DNA of 64,000 bases from a cyanobacterium endosymbiont of Epithemia clementina EcSB (GCF_029919255.1 NZ_CP123991.1:1729110-1793109); one strand, 5' to 3'. Positions 49,769-60,924 are shown, counted from the first letter of the stretch. Notes: generated by a model not told the origin, from the letters alone. Made by a program: numbers and translations.

Positions 49769-50430
49769 GTGACTCAACTCAATAGACAAGACTGGTGGAA
49801 TCGCAGTGTTATTTATTAGTTTTATTCTTCAACATACAGGGTAATTTAGAAGAAATAATTAATTGCTTAGACTATATTAAAAATAATTTTAGAATTGATG
49901 CCATTTAGCTATCTCCCATTAATGAAGTCCCTCGTGATAGATGATGGCTATGATATCAGTTAATATCGTGATGTTTGTCTAGTTTATAGTAAATTTAGAC
50001 TCTCAAGAACATTGAATCAAAATTTTCGTTGGTTTAGTGATAAATCATAATTCTAATCAACGTCCTTAGTTTGTTGAATTAAATCAAGAAAAAAATGATT
50101 TAAAAAGTGATTGTTTTATATGGTAATAGCCAGTACTGGGAGATAATTTTATCAAATAAAAGGTATATTTTTGTTGAATGCTTCTAGTTTTTACAGCAAA
50201 GAGCGATACTTTCGCTCTGATCTTTCTTAGAATTATCATAAATATGATCAAATTAGCAAACATGTCAAGCAGATTACTGATGAAGTTTTCTGGTGGTTAA
50301 ACCATAATAGATACAAGTTGTTCTTGAATCTATCTTTTCGATAAGTAAAACTACCCCGATTCCATACCGAGTTAAGTATTTTATGCCATAAGTATAAATC
50401 AAGTGAAGATACTGAATATAGTACAACTTA
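49769..50430 (+). pseudogene. GH13 alpha-amylase/trehalose-synthase-type pseudogene
   Basis: Starts QDWWNRSVIY (family: WWKxSVIYQIYPRSF), then a stop and pieces CLDYIKNNFRIDAI-like, LSPINEVPRDR-like (read across shifts), DDGYDIS and YRDV, matching the first GH13 conserved block that includes the DY-x-x-I segment. Later pieces read NYDQISKHVKQITDEVFWWL and NHNRYKLFLNLSF, where the catalytic Asp block G(F/V)RxD should sit. There are many stops and shifts. The C-terminal half is missing. Confidence 0.85.
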
Positions 50431-50834
50431 GTTTAAACATAAAACCTACTATAATTATGTCCATATAATGACTATTTTCCTTAAAGAGGAGATTACTGAT
50501 GATCAAATTTTCTCTTTACATTTTTGATTATTATATAATAGGTTCAGTAGGACCAACTAGACTACTTTTATAAAGTAAAACAAATAAATCTATCATGGAT
50601 AGGAAATAGCGTTAAATAAAAGAAAAGCTCATGAAATTGTCGATAAGATCTTTTAAGATAAATAGGACTTAGCAGAGACAGTTAAACAAAATCTTGCTTA
50701 AAATAGTTATTCTAAAAGATATCAATTGAAGTAATATCAATCTAACTCTAATTGCCTAAACATAGGAATACAAAATAATTTATTTCTTTGAAATTTTTTC
50801 AAAAATACTATTGACGACTATTTATAATTTATTG
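50431..50834. other. Spacer after the GH13 pseudogene
   Basis: About 400 AT-rich bases, probably more decayed GH13 sequence, but no readable motif remains. Confidence 0.4.
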
Positions 50835-51839
50835 TCAAAATTGCGATAAAAACCGCATATCACTACTATAGAAACGGCGAATATCATCAATTTTATGTAA
50901 CACCATAGCAAATCTTTCGATTCCTAAACCAGCAGCAAACCCTGTATAAACCTCTGGATCATAACCCACAGCTTTGAGAACATTAGGATCAACCATGCCA
51001 CATCCCATCACCTCTAACCATTTTCCTTGCCACTGTACATCCACTTCTGCTGAAGGTTCCGTAAAAGGAAAATAACTAGCACGGAATTTAACAGGTAATT
51101 CCTTCCCAAACATCTGTTTTAAAAACTCTTTAATAGTACCTTTTAAATCAGTAAAAGTTAACCCTTTGTCTACAGTTAAAATTTCCACTTGGTGGAATAC
51201 TGCTGAATGGGTTGCATCCACCGTATCCCGACGATAAACACGTCCAGGGGCTACAATACGGATGGGAGGTTCATGAGTCTCCATGTAGCGAATTTGGACG
51301 GGAGAGGTATGGGTTCGTAACAAACGACCATCAGCTAAAAAGAATGTATCTTGCATATCCCGCGCAGGATGATCGGAGGGAATATTCAACGCTTCAAAAT
51401 TATAATAATCCGTTTCTAAATGGGGCCCAGTGGCCACAGTGTACCCTAAACCAACAAAAATATCTAACACCCGATCAATAGTGCTATTAAGAGGATGAAG
51501 ACGACCTAGAGGACGATTCACTCCAGGCATAGTTACATCAAGGGTTTCTACAACAAGTTGAGCTTGAATTTGAGTAGTTTGTAGGGTTTGACGTTGTTGG
51601 TCAAGATTAGTTTGTAAAATTTCTTTGACTTCATTAGCCAAGGCCCCAACACGGGGACGTTCTTCCTCACTTAATTTACCCATTCCTCGCAAAATTCTGG
51701 AAAGTTGCCCTTTTTTCCCTAAATAGCTAATACGAAGTTGTTCGAGCTCTTCCAAATTTTTGATGGACGTGATCGCCTCTTGTGCTTCGTCTTGTAGAGT
51801 TTGTAATTCCAATTCTAGGGTGTTAGAAATTGTAGTCAT
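50835..51839 (-). CDS. pheS: Phenylalanyl-tRNA synthetase alpha subunit
   Basis: PheS is the catalytic subunit of the alpha2beta2 enzyme that charges tRNA-Phe. The 334-residue protein has an N-terminal coiled coil (about 1-90, including [20 protein letters not shown]), then the class II core with the motif 2 region [20 protein letters not shown], the [18 protein letters not shown] block and motif 3 [20 protein letters not shown]. It is complete. The beta subunit gene pheT is not here, as often in cyanobacteria. Confidence 0.98.
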   Translation of the reverse strand: MTTISNTLELELQTLQDEAQEAITSIKNLEELEQLRISYLGKKGQLSRILRGMGKLSEEERPRVGALANEVKEILQTNLDQQRQTLQTTQIQAQLVVETLDVTMPGVNRPLGRLHPLNSTIDRVLDIFVGLGYTVATGPHLETDYYNFEALNIPSDHPARDMQDTFFLADGRLLRTHTSPVQIRYMETHEPPIRIVAPGRVYRRDTVDATHSAVFHQVEILTVDKGLTFTDLKGTIKEFLKQMFGKELPVKFRASYFPFTEPSAEVDVQWQGKWLEVMGCGMVDPNVLKAVGYDPEVYTGFAAGLGIERFAMVLHKIDDIRRFYSSDMRFLSQF

Positions 51840-52126
51840 GAGAATAAAATCAGAAGTTAGCCGTTAAAAGTTAGCAGTCAAAATCTATCTAAGAAATGTT
51901 TTGACATCTACACCTTAGTGTATCGAAGTTTTGGCCTCACTCTTGTTTCAATCTCACTTAAATCATTATCACACTGAAACTTGATAAGAGAATTATAGTT
52001 AAAATTAATGATTCAATTGTCGTGCTGTAACACTACCCATTAAGGTTAGAACATGGGTAAAAGCCATAACTTTTTTGTACTCAAGTTTTACTTTTTGCCT
52101 TTCTCTTCTCCCTTTCAAGTTTGATC

Positions 52127-52942
52127 ATGGAACCTTTAAAACTACTGATCTGTAATGATGATGGTATTTTCTCTCAGGGTATACGCACCTTAGCCAATAC
52201 CCTATCTCAGGCAGGCCATGAAGTAACGGTGGTTTGTCCTGACCGCGAACGCTCAGCAACTGGTCATGGGTTAACCATTCACCACCCAATTCGTGCCGAG
52301 GTAGTGGAAAACCTTTTTCATCCTCAAGTGGTTGCTTGGTCTTGTTCAGGAACTCCCTCAGACTGCGTTAAATTTGCTCTCAGTGCTGTATTCAAGAGCC
52401 TTCCTGATGTGGTGATTTCAGGCATTAATCACGGATCTAATTTAGGTACTGATGTATTGTATTCGGGGACAGTCTCAGCGGCTATGGAGGGAGCGATCGA
52501 AGGAATTCCCAGTATTGCTATAAGTTTAGCTAGTTTTTCTTCAAAAGAATTTCAACCGGGAGCTAATTTTGCTTGTACCTTAGTTCAACAATTAGTTAAT
52601 CATCCATTACCGAAAGCAACTCTTTTAAATGTGAATATTCCTCCAGTTTCCCAAGATGTGATTGCCGGTGTGATGATTACCCGTCAAGGGTTACGCCGCT
52701 ATGTAGAGCAATTTGAACAGCGTATTGATCCTAGGGGAAAAAGCTATTATTGGTTGGCTGGGGAGTTAGTCACTGAAATTGAACAACCCGAACATCTCCA
52801 TCTTCCGTCAGATATTCCTACAGATGTCCAAGGGATTCAACACAATTACATTACCATTACCCCACTACAGTATAATTTGACAGATGTTGAGGGATTTAAG
52901 TATCTTTATAAGACTCACTGGTTGGACACTTATCTAAGTTAA
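52127..52942 (+). CDS. surE: 5'/3'-nucleotidase SurE
   Basis: SurE removes phosphate from nucleoside monophosphates and helps survival in stationary phase. I start at ATG 52127; an in-frame TTG six bases earlier is less likely. The 271 residues show the metal site [14 protein letters not shown] (Asp11 and Asp12), [14 protein letters not shown], the Asn/Ser sites [12 protein letters not shown] and [20 protein letters not shown], and [17 protein letters not shown]. It is followed by the DUF3727 gene and coaBC-like gene on the same strand with short gaps. Confidence 0.96.
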   Translation: MEPLKLLICNDDGIFSQGIRTLANTLSQAGHEVTVVCPDRERSATGHGLTIHHPIRAEVVENLFHPQVVAWSCSGTPSDCVKFALSAVFKSLPDVVISGINHGSNLGTDVLYSGTVSAAMEGAIEGIPSIAISLASFSSKEFQPGANFACTLVQQLVNHPLPKATLLNVNIPPVSQDVIAGVMITRQGLRRYVEQFEQRIDPRGKSYYWLAGELVTEIEQPEHLHLPSDIPTDVQGIQHNYITITPLQYNLTDVEGFKYLYKTHWLDTYLS

Positions 52943-53007
52943 TTTTTGTCAATAACTAATGACATTGTGTGATATTCTGATCAACTATCACAGTCCTATT
53001 CAAGACC

Positions 53008-53589
53008 ATGTCCTCGTTCCAATTTAGTTCAGAAAACGAGCCAGAAGAAATTGATAGTGTTACCCTGACTGATAACGAGGGTCGCACTTTAGAATGTTAT
53101 GTAGAAAACGCCCTGGAGGCAGAAGATGGAACTTATATTCTTCTTATGCCTGTCGATATTCCTGTTGTTATTTTGGCCTGGGATGGGCAATCAGAGGAGG
53201 AAGACGAAGACACCAATGTTGTTCTTTTAGAAGACAAAGTAGAAATCCAGGAAATTTTTCCTGATGCTAGGGCTGTTTTAGCTGAATTAGATTTAGCTTT
53301 AAGTTTTACAGCTTTTACTTTAACGGTTAAAGGAGAATTACCTCCCATTGAAGATGATGGTATTCTGAACCTTGAATTAGATACTGAAGAGGAACCCTTA
53401 GACTCAGAAGAACTACAATTTTTGGCTGGGTTTTATCACCAAAACCAAAAATATTCTGTTTATACTCCCCTTGCTCCTCTGTTATTTTTAGCTAAATATG
53501 ACTTACTTGGACAAGTATCTTTAGTCTCTCCTGATGATCAGCAAATGCAGCCTATTTTGGAGGAGTTATTATTTGATGATACGGAATAG
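53008..53589 (+). CDS. DUF3727 domain protein
   Basis: This 193-residue acidic protein (very rich in Glu and Asp) carries EEIDSVTLTDNEGRTLECYV, EDGTYILLMPVDIPVVILAW near the start and LDSEELQFLAGFYHQNQKYS then VYTPLAPLLFLAKYD toward the end, as in the cyanobacterial/plastid DUF3727 family. Function is unknown. It lies 65 bases after surE and 45 before the coaBC-like gene, so the three may share a transcript. Confidence 0.85.
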   Translation: MSSFQFSSENEPEEIDSVTLTDNEGRTLECYVENALEAEDGTYILLMPVDIPVVILAWDGQSEEEDEDTNVVLLEDKVEIQEIFPDARAVLAELDLALSFTAFTLTVKGELPPIEDDGILNLELDTEEEPLDSEELQFLAGFYHQNQKYSVYTPLAPLLFLAKYDLLGQVSLVSPDDQQMQPILEELLFDDTE

Positions 53590-53634
53590 TTAATAGTGTA
53601 AGAGTTAATAATTGATAGTCTAACCGACAATTGT

Positions 53635-54888
53635 ATGAAAGACTGGGATTTTAGTTTACCTCCATCTTCCGACTTGGGAGATCATGATGTTCCTTTGGTG
53701 GGAAATAATCTCCTCGGACAAAACATTGCTTTATTAATTACCGGTGGGATAGCTGCTATGAAAACCCCTTTGATTGCACGTGCTTTGCGTCGAGAAGGGG
53801 CTAATGTTCTGGCTTTTGTCTCCAAAGAAGCAACTCGATATGTTACCTTAGATGCTCTAGAATGGAGCACTAACAATCCCATTGTTACTCAGTTAACATC
53901 GGTGGCTGAACATTTAAGTGATCGCGCTTCCTTTAGTGCTTATCTTGTGGCTCCTGCTACCTATAATACTATTAATAAAATGCGTTACGGTATTGCCGAT
54001 GGGGTGATTACCTCTACCTTAGCATCTGCCTTAGGACGCATGGAACAAGGGAAAACTAAAATTATGATTGTTCCCACTATGCACGGTAGTTTACATAACT
54101 CTATTTTAACAGAATCTTTAAAATTCTTATATAATTTAGGGGTGAAAGTTATGCCGCCCAGACAAGATTATGGTAAGAATAATATCCCTCATGAAAGAGA
54201 TATTGTAGTAGAAGTTTGCCGTCTAATTAATAATTCTCCTTTAAAAAATATCCCTATTTTAGTTACAGGTGGACCTACACCAGTTCCCATTGATAATATT
54301 CGTCGTTTGACTAATCATTTTACGGGACAGTTAGGTGTAACAATTGCTAAAGCATTGTATTTAAAAGGGGCAGATATAACTCTAATCCATGGAGAAAGCT
54401 CCTACACCCCCCCTGATTACTTACCATATCAAATTGCTAAAACTTATCAAGATTATTTGGAATTAGTGATAAAAAAACTAAGCAAAAAAAACTATATTTT
54501 TGGAATTTTTTCGGCAGCAGTTGCTGACTATCAACCGGAGGAAATTATGCTTGGCAAAATTCCTAGTAGAGAAAAGTCAAAAAGTATTAAGCTGATTCCG
54601 ACCATCAAAGTGATTGAAGAAGTTAGACAAAAGTTTCCCGACCTTTATATGGTAACATTTAAATATCAAGAACAAGTTAGTCATGAAGCTTTAATAGAAC
54701 TTGCTAGTTCTAGAATAAAACAAGGGTATCAAGTTGTAGTTGCTAACCGAGGAGAAGAAATGGGAAGTCAACAGGGACACATTGCTTATTTAGTTACTCA
54801 AAATGAATTGCCTCAAAAAATGATAGGAAAAAGAGAAATAGCCACTAAAATAGTGGAACATTTAGAGAAGATTTGTGAATTGATATAG
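53635..54888 (+). CDS. CoaBC-like phosphopantothenoylcysteine decarboxylase/ligase
   Basis: The 417 residues combine an N-terminal flavoprotein domain (about 28-195) and a C-terminal ligase domain (about 205-415), as in CoaBC, which makes 4'-phosphopantetheine for coenzyme A. The first shows ALLITGGIAAMKTPLIARAL, LVAPATYNTINKMRYGIADG and VPTMHGSLHN, where classic CoaC has PAMN. The second shows LVTGGPTPVPIDNIRRLTNH and FTGQLGVTIAKALYLKGADI, plus FGIFSAAVADYQPE. The catalytic region differs from the usual N-domain (GIAAYK to GIAAMK, PAMN to PTMH), so it could be a divergent paralogue rather than the main enzyme. Confidence 0.8.
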   Translation: MKDWDFSLPPSSDLGDHDVPLVGNNLLGQNIALLITGGIAAMKTPLIARALRREGANVLAFVSKEATRYVTLDALEWSTNNPIVTQLTSVAEHLSDRASFSAYLVAPATYNTINKMRYGIADGVITSTLASALGRMEQGKTKIMIVPTMHGSLHNSILTESLKFLYNLGVKVMPPRQDYGKNNIPHERDIVVEVCRLINNSPLKNIPILVTGGPTPVPIDNIRRLTNHFTGQLGVTIAKALYLKGADITLIHGESSYTPPDYLPYQIAKTYQDYLELVIKKLSKKNYIFGIFSAAVADYQPEEIMLGKIPSREKSKSIKLIPTIKVIEEVRQKFPDLYMVTFKYQEQVSHEALIELASSRIKQGYQVVVANRGEEMGSQQGHIAYLVTQNELPQKMIGKREIATKIVEHLEKICELI

Positions 54889-55030
54889 AAAGTTTTATAG
54901 AAAAAATTAGAGGTTAAACCCTTAAAGAGGACTGTCTCTATCATAATCTTGACTAGCTTGGCGTCTATGACATAGAAAATAAATACCGGAAACTAGGAAT
55001 GATACGTGTATCACAGATTGCCTTATTTTA

Positions 55031-55864
55031 TCATCCTTTAACCCCACTTCCTACATCAGTGGGAATGATGTATTTTTGCAAAAATACAAATAATAATAAG
55101 GCTGGGGCAATAGAAATGATTGAACCGGCTGCAATTAACCGCCAGTCGAGATCTAAAGCACTAGCTAACTTAGCAACGCCTAGAGGAAGAGTATAATGTT
55201 CAGGGCGATCAAGAATAATTAACGGCCATAAAAAGTCACTCCAAGCCCCAATAAAGACAAAAATAGCCAGAGTAACTAAAGCTGGACGTACCGAGGGAAT
55301 CATAATATGCCACCAAATGTCCAATTCTGAACAACCATCAATACGGGCGGCTTCTTCTAATTCTTTGGGGACTCCTTGGAATGCTTGACGTAACAGAAAA
55401 ATCCCAAATGCTGAGGCTAAATTGGGAAAAATAATTCCGAGATAAGTGTTGCGGAGTCCTAATTGTACCGTCAAGATATACAAAGGAATCATCACAATTT
55501 GGAAGGGAATCATAATGGTGGCCACAATAACTGCGAATAAAAGATCCCGTCCTCGAAAATTTAGTCTGGCGAGGGGATAAGCAGCCAGAGAACAAAATAA
55601 TAGGTTTAAGCTGACGGTTAAAATCGCAACCACGGTACTGTTAAATAAATAGCGTCCAAAAGGGTAAGTTTGCCAAACTGATAGAAAATTATCCCAGGTA
55701 GGGTTTTGGGGGAGCAATTGCCAGGAAACGGTAAAAATATCTTCTGCAGGAGACTTGAATGCAGTACTCAATAACCAGAAGAGAGGAAAAAGCATTCCTA
55801 GGGCGATGAGAGTTAAAAGTAAGTAGCGAATACCAGTTTTATTTAGAGATTTACAATTTACCAT
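55031..55864 (-). CDS. MalG-type sugar ABC transporter permease
   Basis: This 277-residue inner-membrane protein has six membrane segments and the permease EAA loop EEAARIDGCSELDIWWHIMI followed by PSVRPAL, the contact site for the ATPase. The N-terminus LLLTLIALGMLFPLFWLLST and the FSLS-like AYPLARLNFRG segment match carbohydrate permeases of the MalG/UgpE type. No partner permease, binding protein or ATPase gene lies near. It could serve in uptake of a host or compatible-solute sugar if its partners exist elsewhere. Confidence 0.88.
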   Translation of the reverse strand: MVNCKSLNKTGIRYLLLTLIALGMLFPLFWLLSTAFKSPAEDIFTVSWQLLPQNPTWDNFLSVWQTYPFGRYLFNSTVVAILTVSLNLLFCSLAAYPLARLNFRGRDLLFAVIVATIMIPFQIVMIPLYILTVQLGLRNTYLGIIFPNLASAFGIFLLRQAFQGVPKELEEAARIDGCSELDIWWHIMIPSVRPALVTLAIFVFIGAWSDFLWPLIILDRPEHYTLPLGVAKLASALDLDWRLIAAGSIISIAPALLLFVFLQKYIIPTDVGSGVKG

Positions 55865-55931
55865 TGATGGAAAATTAACGAGTTTAAGTGGGCGTTGGAC
55901 TTTTTTAGAAATTAGTATCAGACTATATGAG

Positions 55932-55953
55932 CAATATTTTAGCTAAAATATTG
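55932..55953. repeat. 22-base perfect palindrome
   Basis: CAATATTTTAGC followed by its reverse complement forms a perfect 22-base palindrome in the divergent spacer between the malG-type gene and uvrC. It could be an operator, but could also be a chance hairpin. Confidence 0.55.
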
Positions 55954-56114
55954 TATTAGAATTTAGGTTTGTAGTCAGTCCTTTAGAGTTGAAGTGGTAA
56001 CTGCGAACTTAATATATAAACTAAGATATTTGGTTCTACAACTTAAATGACAAGACTATATTTTTGCTTTTTATTATAAATATTTTACTTTTTTATCAAA
56101 CTTTTTTCAGAAAA

Positions 56115-56131
56115 AAGGAGTGCTCATATTG
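56115..56131 (+). promoter_or_regulatory. Ribosome site that sets a TTG start for uvrC
   Basis: AAGGAG occupies 56115-56120, eight bases before TTG 56129. The GTG at 56120 that opens the longest frame overlaps this site, so it cannot be the start. Confidence 0.7.
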
Positions 56132-57979
56132 TCCACAGTTGTACCGTTACTATTAAATAGTGATACCTTAGAAACTCGTCTGAAGGAACTTCCTTCTGAA
56201 CCAGGGATCTATCTAATGCGTAATGAAGAGGGAGATATTCTTTATATTGGAAAGTCAAAAAAACTGCGATCACGGGTTCGTTCCTATTTCCAACAATCAC
56301 AATCCCACAGTCCTCGCATTGCTTTGATGCTTCAACAAGTCACTGATATTGAGTTTATTGTCACTGATACAGAAGCTGAAGCATTAGCCTTAGAAGCAAA
56401 CCTGATTAAACAACATCAACCCTATTTCAATGTTCTCCTTAAAGATGATAAGAAATATCCCTACGTTTGCATTACTTGGTCGGAAGAGTATCCCCGGATT
56501 TTTATTACCCGTAAACGACGATTAGAAAAGGCACGTGATCGCTATTATGGTCCTTATGTAGACACTCATTTGTTACGATACACCGTACGTTTAGTTAAAC
56601 AAGTTTTTCCCTTACGTCAGCGCCCCAAGCCTCTTTTTAAAGATCGTCCTTGTCTTAACTATGAACTTGGAAAATGTCCAGGGGTTTGTCAAGGATTAAT
56701 TTCTACTGAAGATTATAAAAAAATTGTAGAAAAGATAGCGATGATTTTTCAGGGGAGAACGGCAGAATTAATAGCAACTCTTAAACACCAAATGGAAAAA
56801 GAAGTAGTTAAATTAAACTTCGAAAAAGCTGCTACTATTAGAGATCAACTTAAAGCAATAAATACGTTAACAGTAGATCAAAAAGTTTCGTTACCTGATG
56901 ATACTGTTTCACGAGATGCTATTGCTTTAGCCAGCGATGCCAAACATTGTTGTATTCAATTATTCCAAATTCGTTCTGGTCGTTTAGTGGGACGGTTAGG
57001 TTTTTTTACAGATACTGATTCAGGAATTCCTGGAGCAATTTTGCAACGGGTTGTCGAAGAACATTACTGGCAAGCGGATGGGGTAGAAATTCCTACTGAA
57101 ATTATTGTTCAATATAAGTTGCCAGAAATGGAAATTTTAGAAAAATGGCTAAGTGAACGCAAGGGGAAAAAAGTATCTATTACTGTTCCTAAACGGCAAT
57201 TAAAAGCTCAATTAATTGATATGGTAGAACGAAATGCAAACTATGAGTTAGAACGGACTCAACGAACAGTAGAACAAAATCTAACGGCAATGGAAGATCT
57301 CACACAAGTGTTAGGTTTACCAGAGTTACCACGACGTATTGAAGGGTATGATATTTCCCATATTCAAGGGTCAAATGCAGTTGCTTCTAAAGTCGTTTTT
57401 ATTGATGGAATTCCTGCTAAACAACATTATCGGCATTTTAAAATTAAAAATCCTACGGTAAAAATTGGTCATTCTGATGATTTTGCTAGTATGGCTGAAG
57501 TTATTAGTCGCCGCTTTCGTAATTATCAATCTGATAGTGAAGATCGTCCCAATATAATTATGATTGATGGTGGAAAAGGTCAACTTTCAGCCGTCGTAGC
57601 TGTGTTAGAAGAATTAAACCTAATGAAAGAATTTCAGGTAGTAAGTTTAGCTAAACAAAAAGAAGAAATTTTTCTTCCTAAGGAGTCTAACCCATTAATA
57701 ACTAACTCGGAACAACCTGGAGTTCTCTTATTAAGAAGAGTACGGGATGAAGCTCACCGTTTTGCTGTTAATTTTCATCGTCAACAAAGACTTAAAAAAA
57801 GTCAACGATCACGATTAGATGAAATTACAGGGTTAGGATTTGAACGTCAAAAACATCTGTTAGCCTATTTTTATTCTATTGATTATATTCGGGAAGCTTC
57901 TATAGAAGACTTACAACAAGTTCCTGGTATTGGGAAAGCTTTAGCTAAGGAAATCTATAATTATTTTCATCCCCATTAA
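56129..57979 (+). CDS. uvrC: Excinuclease ABC subunit C
   Basis: UvrC makes both incisions around bulky DNA damage bound by UvrA-UvrB. Starting at TTG 56129 gives 616 residues. The N-terminal GIY-YIG nuclease shows [20 protein letters not shown], the UVR domain [20 protein letters not shown], the RNase H-like C-terminal nuclease [20 protein letters not shown] with [12 protein letters not shown] and [10 protein letters not shown], and a final helix-hairpin-helix pair ([18 protein letters not shown], then [12 protein letters not shown]). It is complete, so nucleotide excision repair is probably kept. Confidence 0.97.
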   Translation: MSTVVPLLLNSDTLETRLKELPSEPGIYLMRNEEGDILYIGKSKKLRSRVRSYFQQSQSHSPRIALMLQQVTDIEFIVTDTEAEALALEANLIKQHQPYFNVLLKDDKKYPYVCITWSEEYPRIFITRKRRLEKARDRYYGPYVDTHLLRYTVRLVKQVFPLRQRPKPLFKDRPCLNYELGKCPGVCQGLISTEDYKKIVEKIAMIFQGRTAELIATLKHQMEKEVVKLNFEKAATIRDQLKAINTLTVDQKVSLPDDTVSRDAIALASDAKHCCIQLFQIRSGRLVGRLGFFTDTDSGIPGAILQRVVEEHYWQADGVEIPTEIIVQYKLPEMEILEKWLSERKGKKVSITVPKRQLKAQLIDMVERNANYELERTQRTVEQNLTAMEDLTQVLGLPELPRRIEGYDISHIQGSNAVASKVVFIDGIPAKQHYRHFKIKNPTVKIGHSDDFASMAEVISRRFRNYQSDSEDRPNIIMIDGGKGQLSAVVAVLEELNLMKEFQVVSLAKQKEEIFLPKESNPLITNSEQPGVLLLRRVRDEAHRFAVNFHRQQRLKKSQRSRLDEITGLGFERQKHLLAYFYSIDYIREASIEDLQQVPGIGKALAKEIYNYFHPH

Positions 57980-58510
57980 CTTTACTTTTTATACACTGAG
58001 CCGTCCCAACTAAATAAATGCCACAAGCCATAGACATCAAAATTTTCTCACCAACAGAGTTCTCCTATGCCTAAAAAGGAGACTATTCTAAATAGGTAAG
58101 CATAAAAAACGTTTTATGATTCTCGTGCCTTGCGGGTTTTTCAGAATTTTTATATTGAGAGATAGAATGATTGTTTAGTAAAAATTTAACCAGTGATTTT
58201 ATTCTTCAATAACTCATTCTCTCACGGAAAATGGAGTTAAAGACTATACACAAGCATCAACAATCATTGCCGCATTCAGGGAAAATTGAAAAGGAGAACA
58301 ATCACTCAACATTAGTTTTTAGTTTTAGCTTGTGATACAAATTTTTTAAAAATTAGTTGGTTTTGACAAAACCCATTAAAGTCCTACACAATCATTAACA
58401 ATGACTCAGGATGATTTTCAATCAACTACTATGATTAATGACCAAATTAACAATAAAAACAATTATCATGCAAAGATGATACAACAATGACAATCTGAGT
58501 AACATAGAGT
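57980..58510. other. Spacer between uvrC and the M23 gene
   Basis: About 530 bases with no gene signature. It should contain the promoter of the M23 peptidase gene. Confidence 0.5.
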
Positions 58511-59161
58511 GTGAGTAGTGACATGATCAAGATCGTCCAGTTTGTTAGGCGAAAGCTCAAGGTCTTCCGTTCCAGACGATCTTGGCTCATTTCGTTGGCC
58601 TTAATGGGGTTTATAACCTGTTTAGGTTTTGAATGGTTAGGACAGTCTCCACTACAAGCACAATATGTTCCAACAGTTACTTCTAGAAATATTTGGCAAT
58701 ATGCCTCATTTCCAGTAGAAAACTTTCAAACATATACCTCTGGATATGGTTATCGTACATCTCCAGTTACTGGAGAAACTCAGTTTCATCGAGGGTTAGA
58801 TATGGCTGCCCCCTTGGGTAGTTATGTTCGAAATTGGTGGGTAGGTCGAGTGATAAGTTTATCCGACCATACTGCTTGTGGAACGATGATTAAAATTCAA
58901 TCAGGACAGTGGCAACATATTTACTGCCATTTGATGGGATCAGTAGAAGACACTCCTCAAGGACGTTATTTGATAGATCGGGATGGGGGAATTATTATTT
59001 GGCAAGGTCAAGAAATTCCAGCAGGGGTAAGAATTGGTCGTGTTGGGATGACTGGCCGAACTACTGGCTCTCATTTACATTGGGAATTAAAATATGAAGA
59101 TCAATATATTAACCCTGGGTTAGTAATTAAGGAGATGTTCCGCTATCAAGTATCTTCTTGA
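58511..59161 (+). CDS. M23-family (LytM-like) metallopeptidase
   Basis: M23 peptidases cut peptidoglycan cross-links or regulate amidases. The 216-residue protein has a basic N-terminus and one membrane or signal helix (about 24-42), ending in an ALxAQ-like site (PLQAQY). The zinc site is seen as FHRGLDMA (His93, Asp97) and GSHLHWEL (His188, His190). The start is GTG 58511; an in-frame ATG at 58523 is possible. An active site that is complete suggests real enzyme activity in the wall or periplasm. Confidence 0.92.
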   Translation: MSSDMIKIVQFVRRKLKVFRSRRSWLISLALMGFITCLGFEWLGQSPLQAQYVPTVTSRNIWQYASFPVENFQTYTSGYGYRTSPVTGETQFHRGLDMAAPLGSYVRNWWVGRVISLSDHTACGTMIKIQSGQWQHIYCHLMGSVEDTPQGRYLIDRDGGIIIWQGQEIPAGVRIGRVGMTGRTTGSHLHWELKYEDQYINPGLVIKEMFRYQVSS

Positions 59162-59661
59162 AGTTTACAGTAATAGTTAGGGTTTATTTATAATCACAAA
59201 CCGGCAAACTGCTAATGAAAATATACCCACTGCCAACTGCCTTGTTCTTGTGTATTCTAAATTAGAATTTTAGTTAAGTTACTGTTATGGGTGTTTGACT
59301 CATGGTTTTTATGTTTTTAAAATAGATACTAAATACTAACTTACCGACTTATTTAGATATTTATTACGAAGAAAAACTTAGTCTATGGCTCTAAAAAATT
59401 GTGCAGTAGCTATCATAACAACTTAAAACAATGTCTACATAATATAGCTTAAACTTTCTTGAGATTCTTTAAAAATTTTCTTGAATTTATTTTATTTAAA
59501 AAATCAATGTGCTAATTCGCTCTTTTGAGCATCTAATAGTTATTTCAGTATCAATTTATATATCTGTGTAATATCTTTATTTAAGTAAATTTAATTCACT
59601 ATTTGTTTTTCAAGATTTAAGTTAGGATATACTCAAAATTGTAGGAGACCTAATTTTTATC
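59162..59661. other. Convergent spacer, nothing recognised
   Basis: About 500 AT-rich bases between the convergent M23 and dipeptidase genes. No signature seen. Confidence 0.5.
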
Positions 59662-60357
59662 TTATATGATTCTACCATAACGAGCTATAGACTCTCCTTT
59701 TTGCCAAGCCCAAATTTGATCGCCTAAAGAAAAATGCCACCATTCTTTAGGATGACGACAAAATCCGGCTTGAGTCATAATTTTATTTAAAATTTCTCGT
59801 CGCTGATGATAGGTTCTTTCTATTTTAGAACTACTATTTATATAAAAATTAGGGTGTGAGCGCCCTGAAAGTTCATCAATTTCTCCTCCCATATTGAGAG
59901 AATTTCCTTGATTATCAACTAAGGTAATATCAATAGCAGCCCCAGTACTATGGGGAGGAGGAGTCGCATGATCATCACTGGGAATTGCCCAAATTTGATA
60001 TACTTTTTCCCAGATGGCTTGTTGTTCCTGAATAGTTAAGTTTTCTAGAATTAACTTTTGTTCTTTAATAACTAGATTAAAGGTATAATCAACCATAAAT
60101 TGTTGTACTTGTACAGGTCGATAGGCATCAAAAATTTGTATGTTCCATCCTGGATATTCTTGATGTAAATAAGTTTGAGCATTTAATAAAGCATCCAGAA
60201 CCCCTTTACGTAAATAATAGGGAGATTTTCCTTGATAAATTGCTCCTAGTTTTTCATAGGGATGGGGTAATTCTATAGAAAATTTTTCGAGGGGGATAGT
60301 AACTAAAGGTTCCCCACAATCTTGTATAGAAATGCTATGATAATACTTAATGTTCAC
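59662..60357 (-). CDS. D-Ala-D-Ala dipeptidase (VanX/DdpX-type, M15D)
   Basis: This 231-residue zinc peptidase splits D-alanyl-D-alanine, allowing cell-wall turnover products to be reused. Landmarks are NIQIFDAYRPVQVQ (the Arg that fixes substrate), the zinc ligands in PHSTGAAIDITLVD (His136, Asp143), MGGEIDELSGRSHPN and EWWHFSLGD (catalytic Glu205, zinc His208). It has no clear signal peptide, so it may act in the cytosol. This family also forms the VanX resistance enzyme, but no van operon is present. Confidence 0.92.
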   Translation of the reverse strand: MNIKYYHSISIQDCGEPLVTIPLEKFSIELPHPYEKLGAIYQGKSPYYLRKGVLDALLNAQTYLHQEYPGWNIQIFDAYRPVQVQQFMVDYTFNLVIKEQKLILENLTIQEQQAIWEKVYQIWAIPSDDHATPPPHSTGAAIDITLVDNQGNSLNMGGEIDELSGRSHPNFYINSSSKIERTYHQRREILNKIMTQAGFCRHPKEWWHFSLGDQIWAWQKGESIARYGRII

Positions 60358-60534
60358 GGATTTACTCTTGGTAAGGGGTAAAACATAGACGAAGACAAAG
60401 AAAGTTTAGAATAAAACACAATAACTTCACTGTACAATCTAGTCAAATACTATCGCAAATATAGAATTATTGCTATCATTCAGAATGACAGCTTCTAGTC
60501 TATTTGAGATACTTAACTCAGTAGTTTCTTATCT

Positions 60535-60607
60535 TATCAAGTAGCTCCTGTAGATGTGTATATCGAATCACCCCTTAGATATATACATTTACAGGAGCTA
60601 CTTGATA
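60535..60607. repeat. Long inverted repeat, about 30 bp stem
   Basis: TATCAAGTAGCTCCTGTA (60535-60552) pairs exactly with 60590-60607, and the inner arms (to 60564 and from 60578) pair with one or two mismatches around a 13-base loop. A second AT stem (AATAAATAGTTTT with its complement) follows at about 60637-60680. It lies upstream of the dipeptidase gene. Confidence 0.85.
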
Positions 60608-60924
60608 TTTTTCTATTATCACTTATAATGCTATCAATAAATAGTTTTATTTTAATAAAATAAAAACTATTTATTTTATTATTAAAGTAATATGTTCCAT
60701 TTAATCTTTGGTTAGTCCTTGATATAATTAGGTGATTTATTTACAGGTGTGACAAAATTACTTATCATAGGTTATTGATTAGAACTTAACCCTTACTCTA
60801 TCTTTTTCTGATGGAAATAATTCAGTTAGCAGTTCTACCTGAATTTTTAAAAAGATCGGTAATTATAAATGAACTTATTCAGAAGTAATTTTTTAGTTCC
60901 TTTTTTACTAATTTTAATTTTTAG

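Noticed and set aside
59662-60357. Vancomycin resistance (VanX) locus
   Set aside because: The enzyme stands alone without vanH/vanA or regulators; a housekeeping dipeptidase is more likely.
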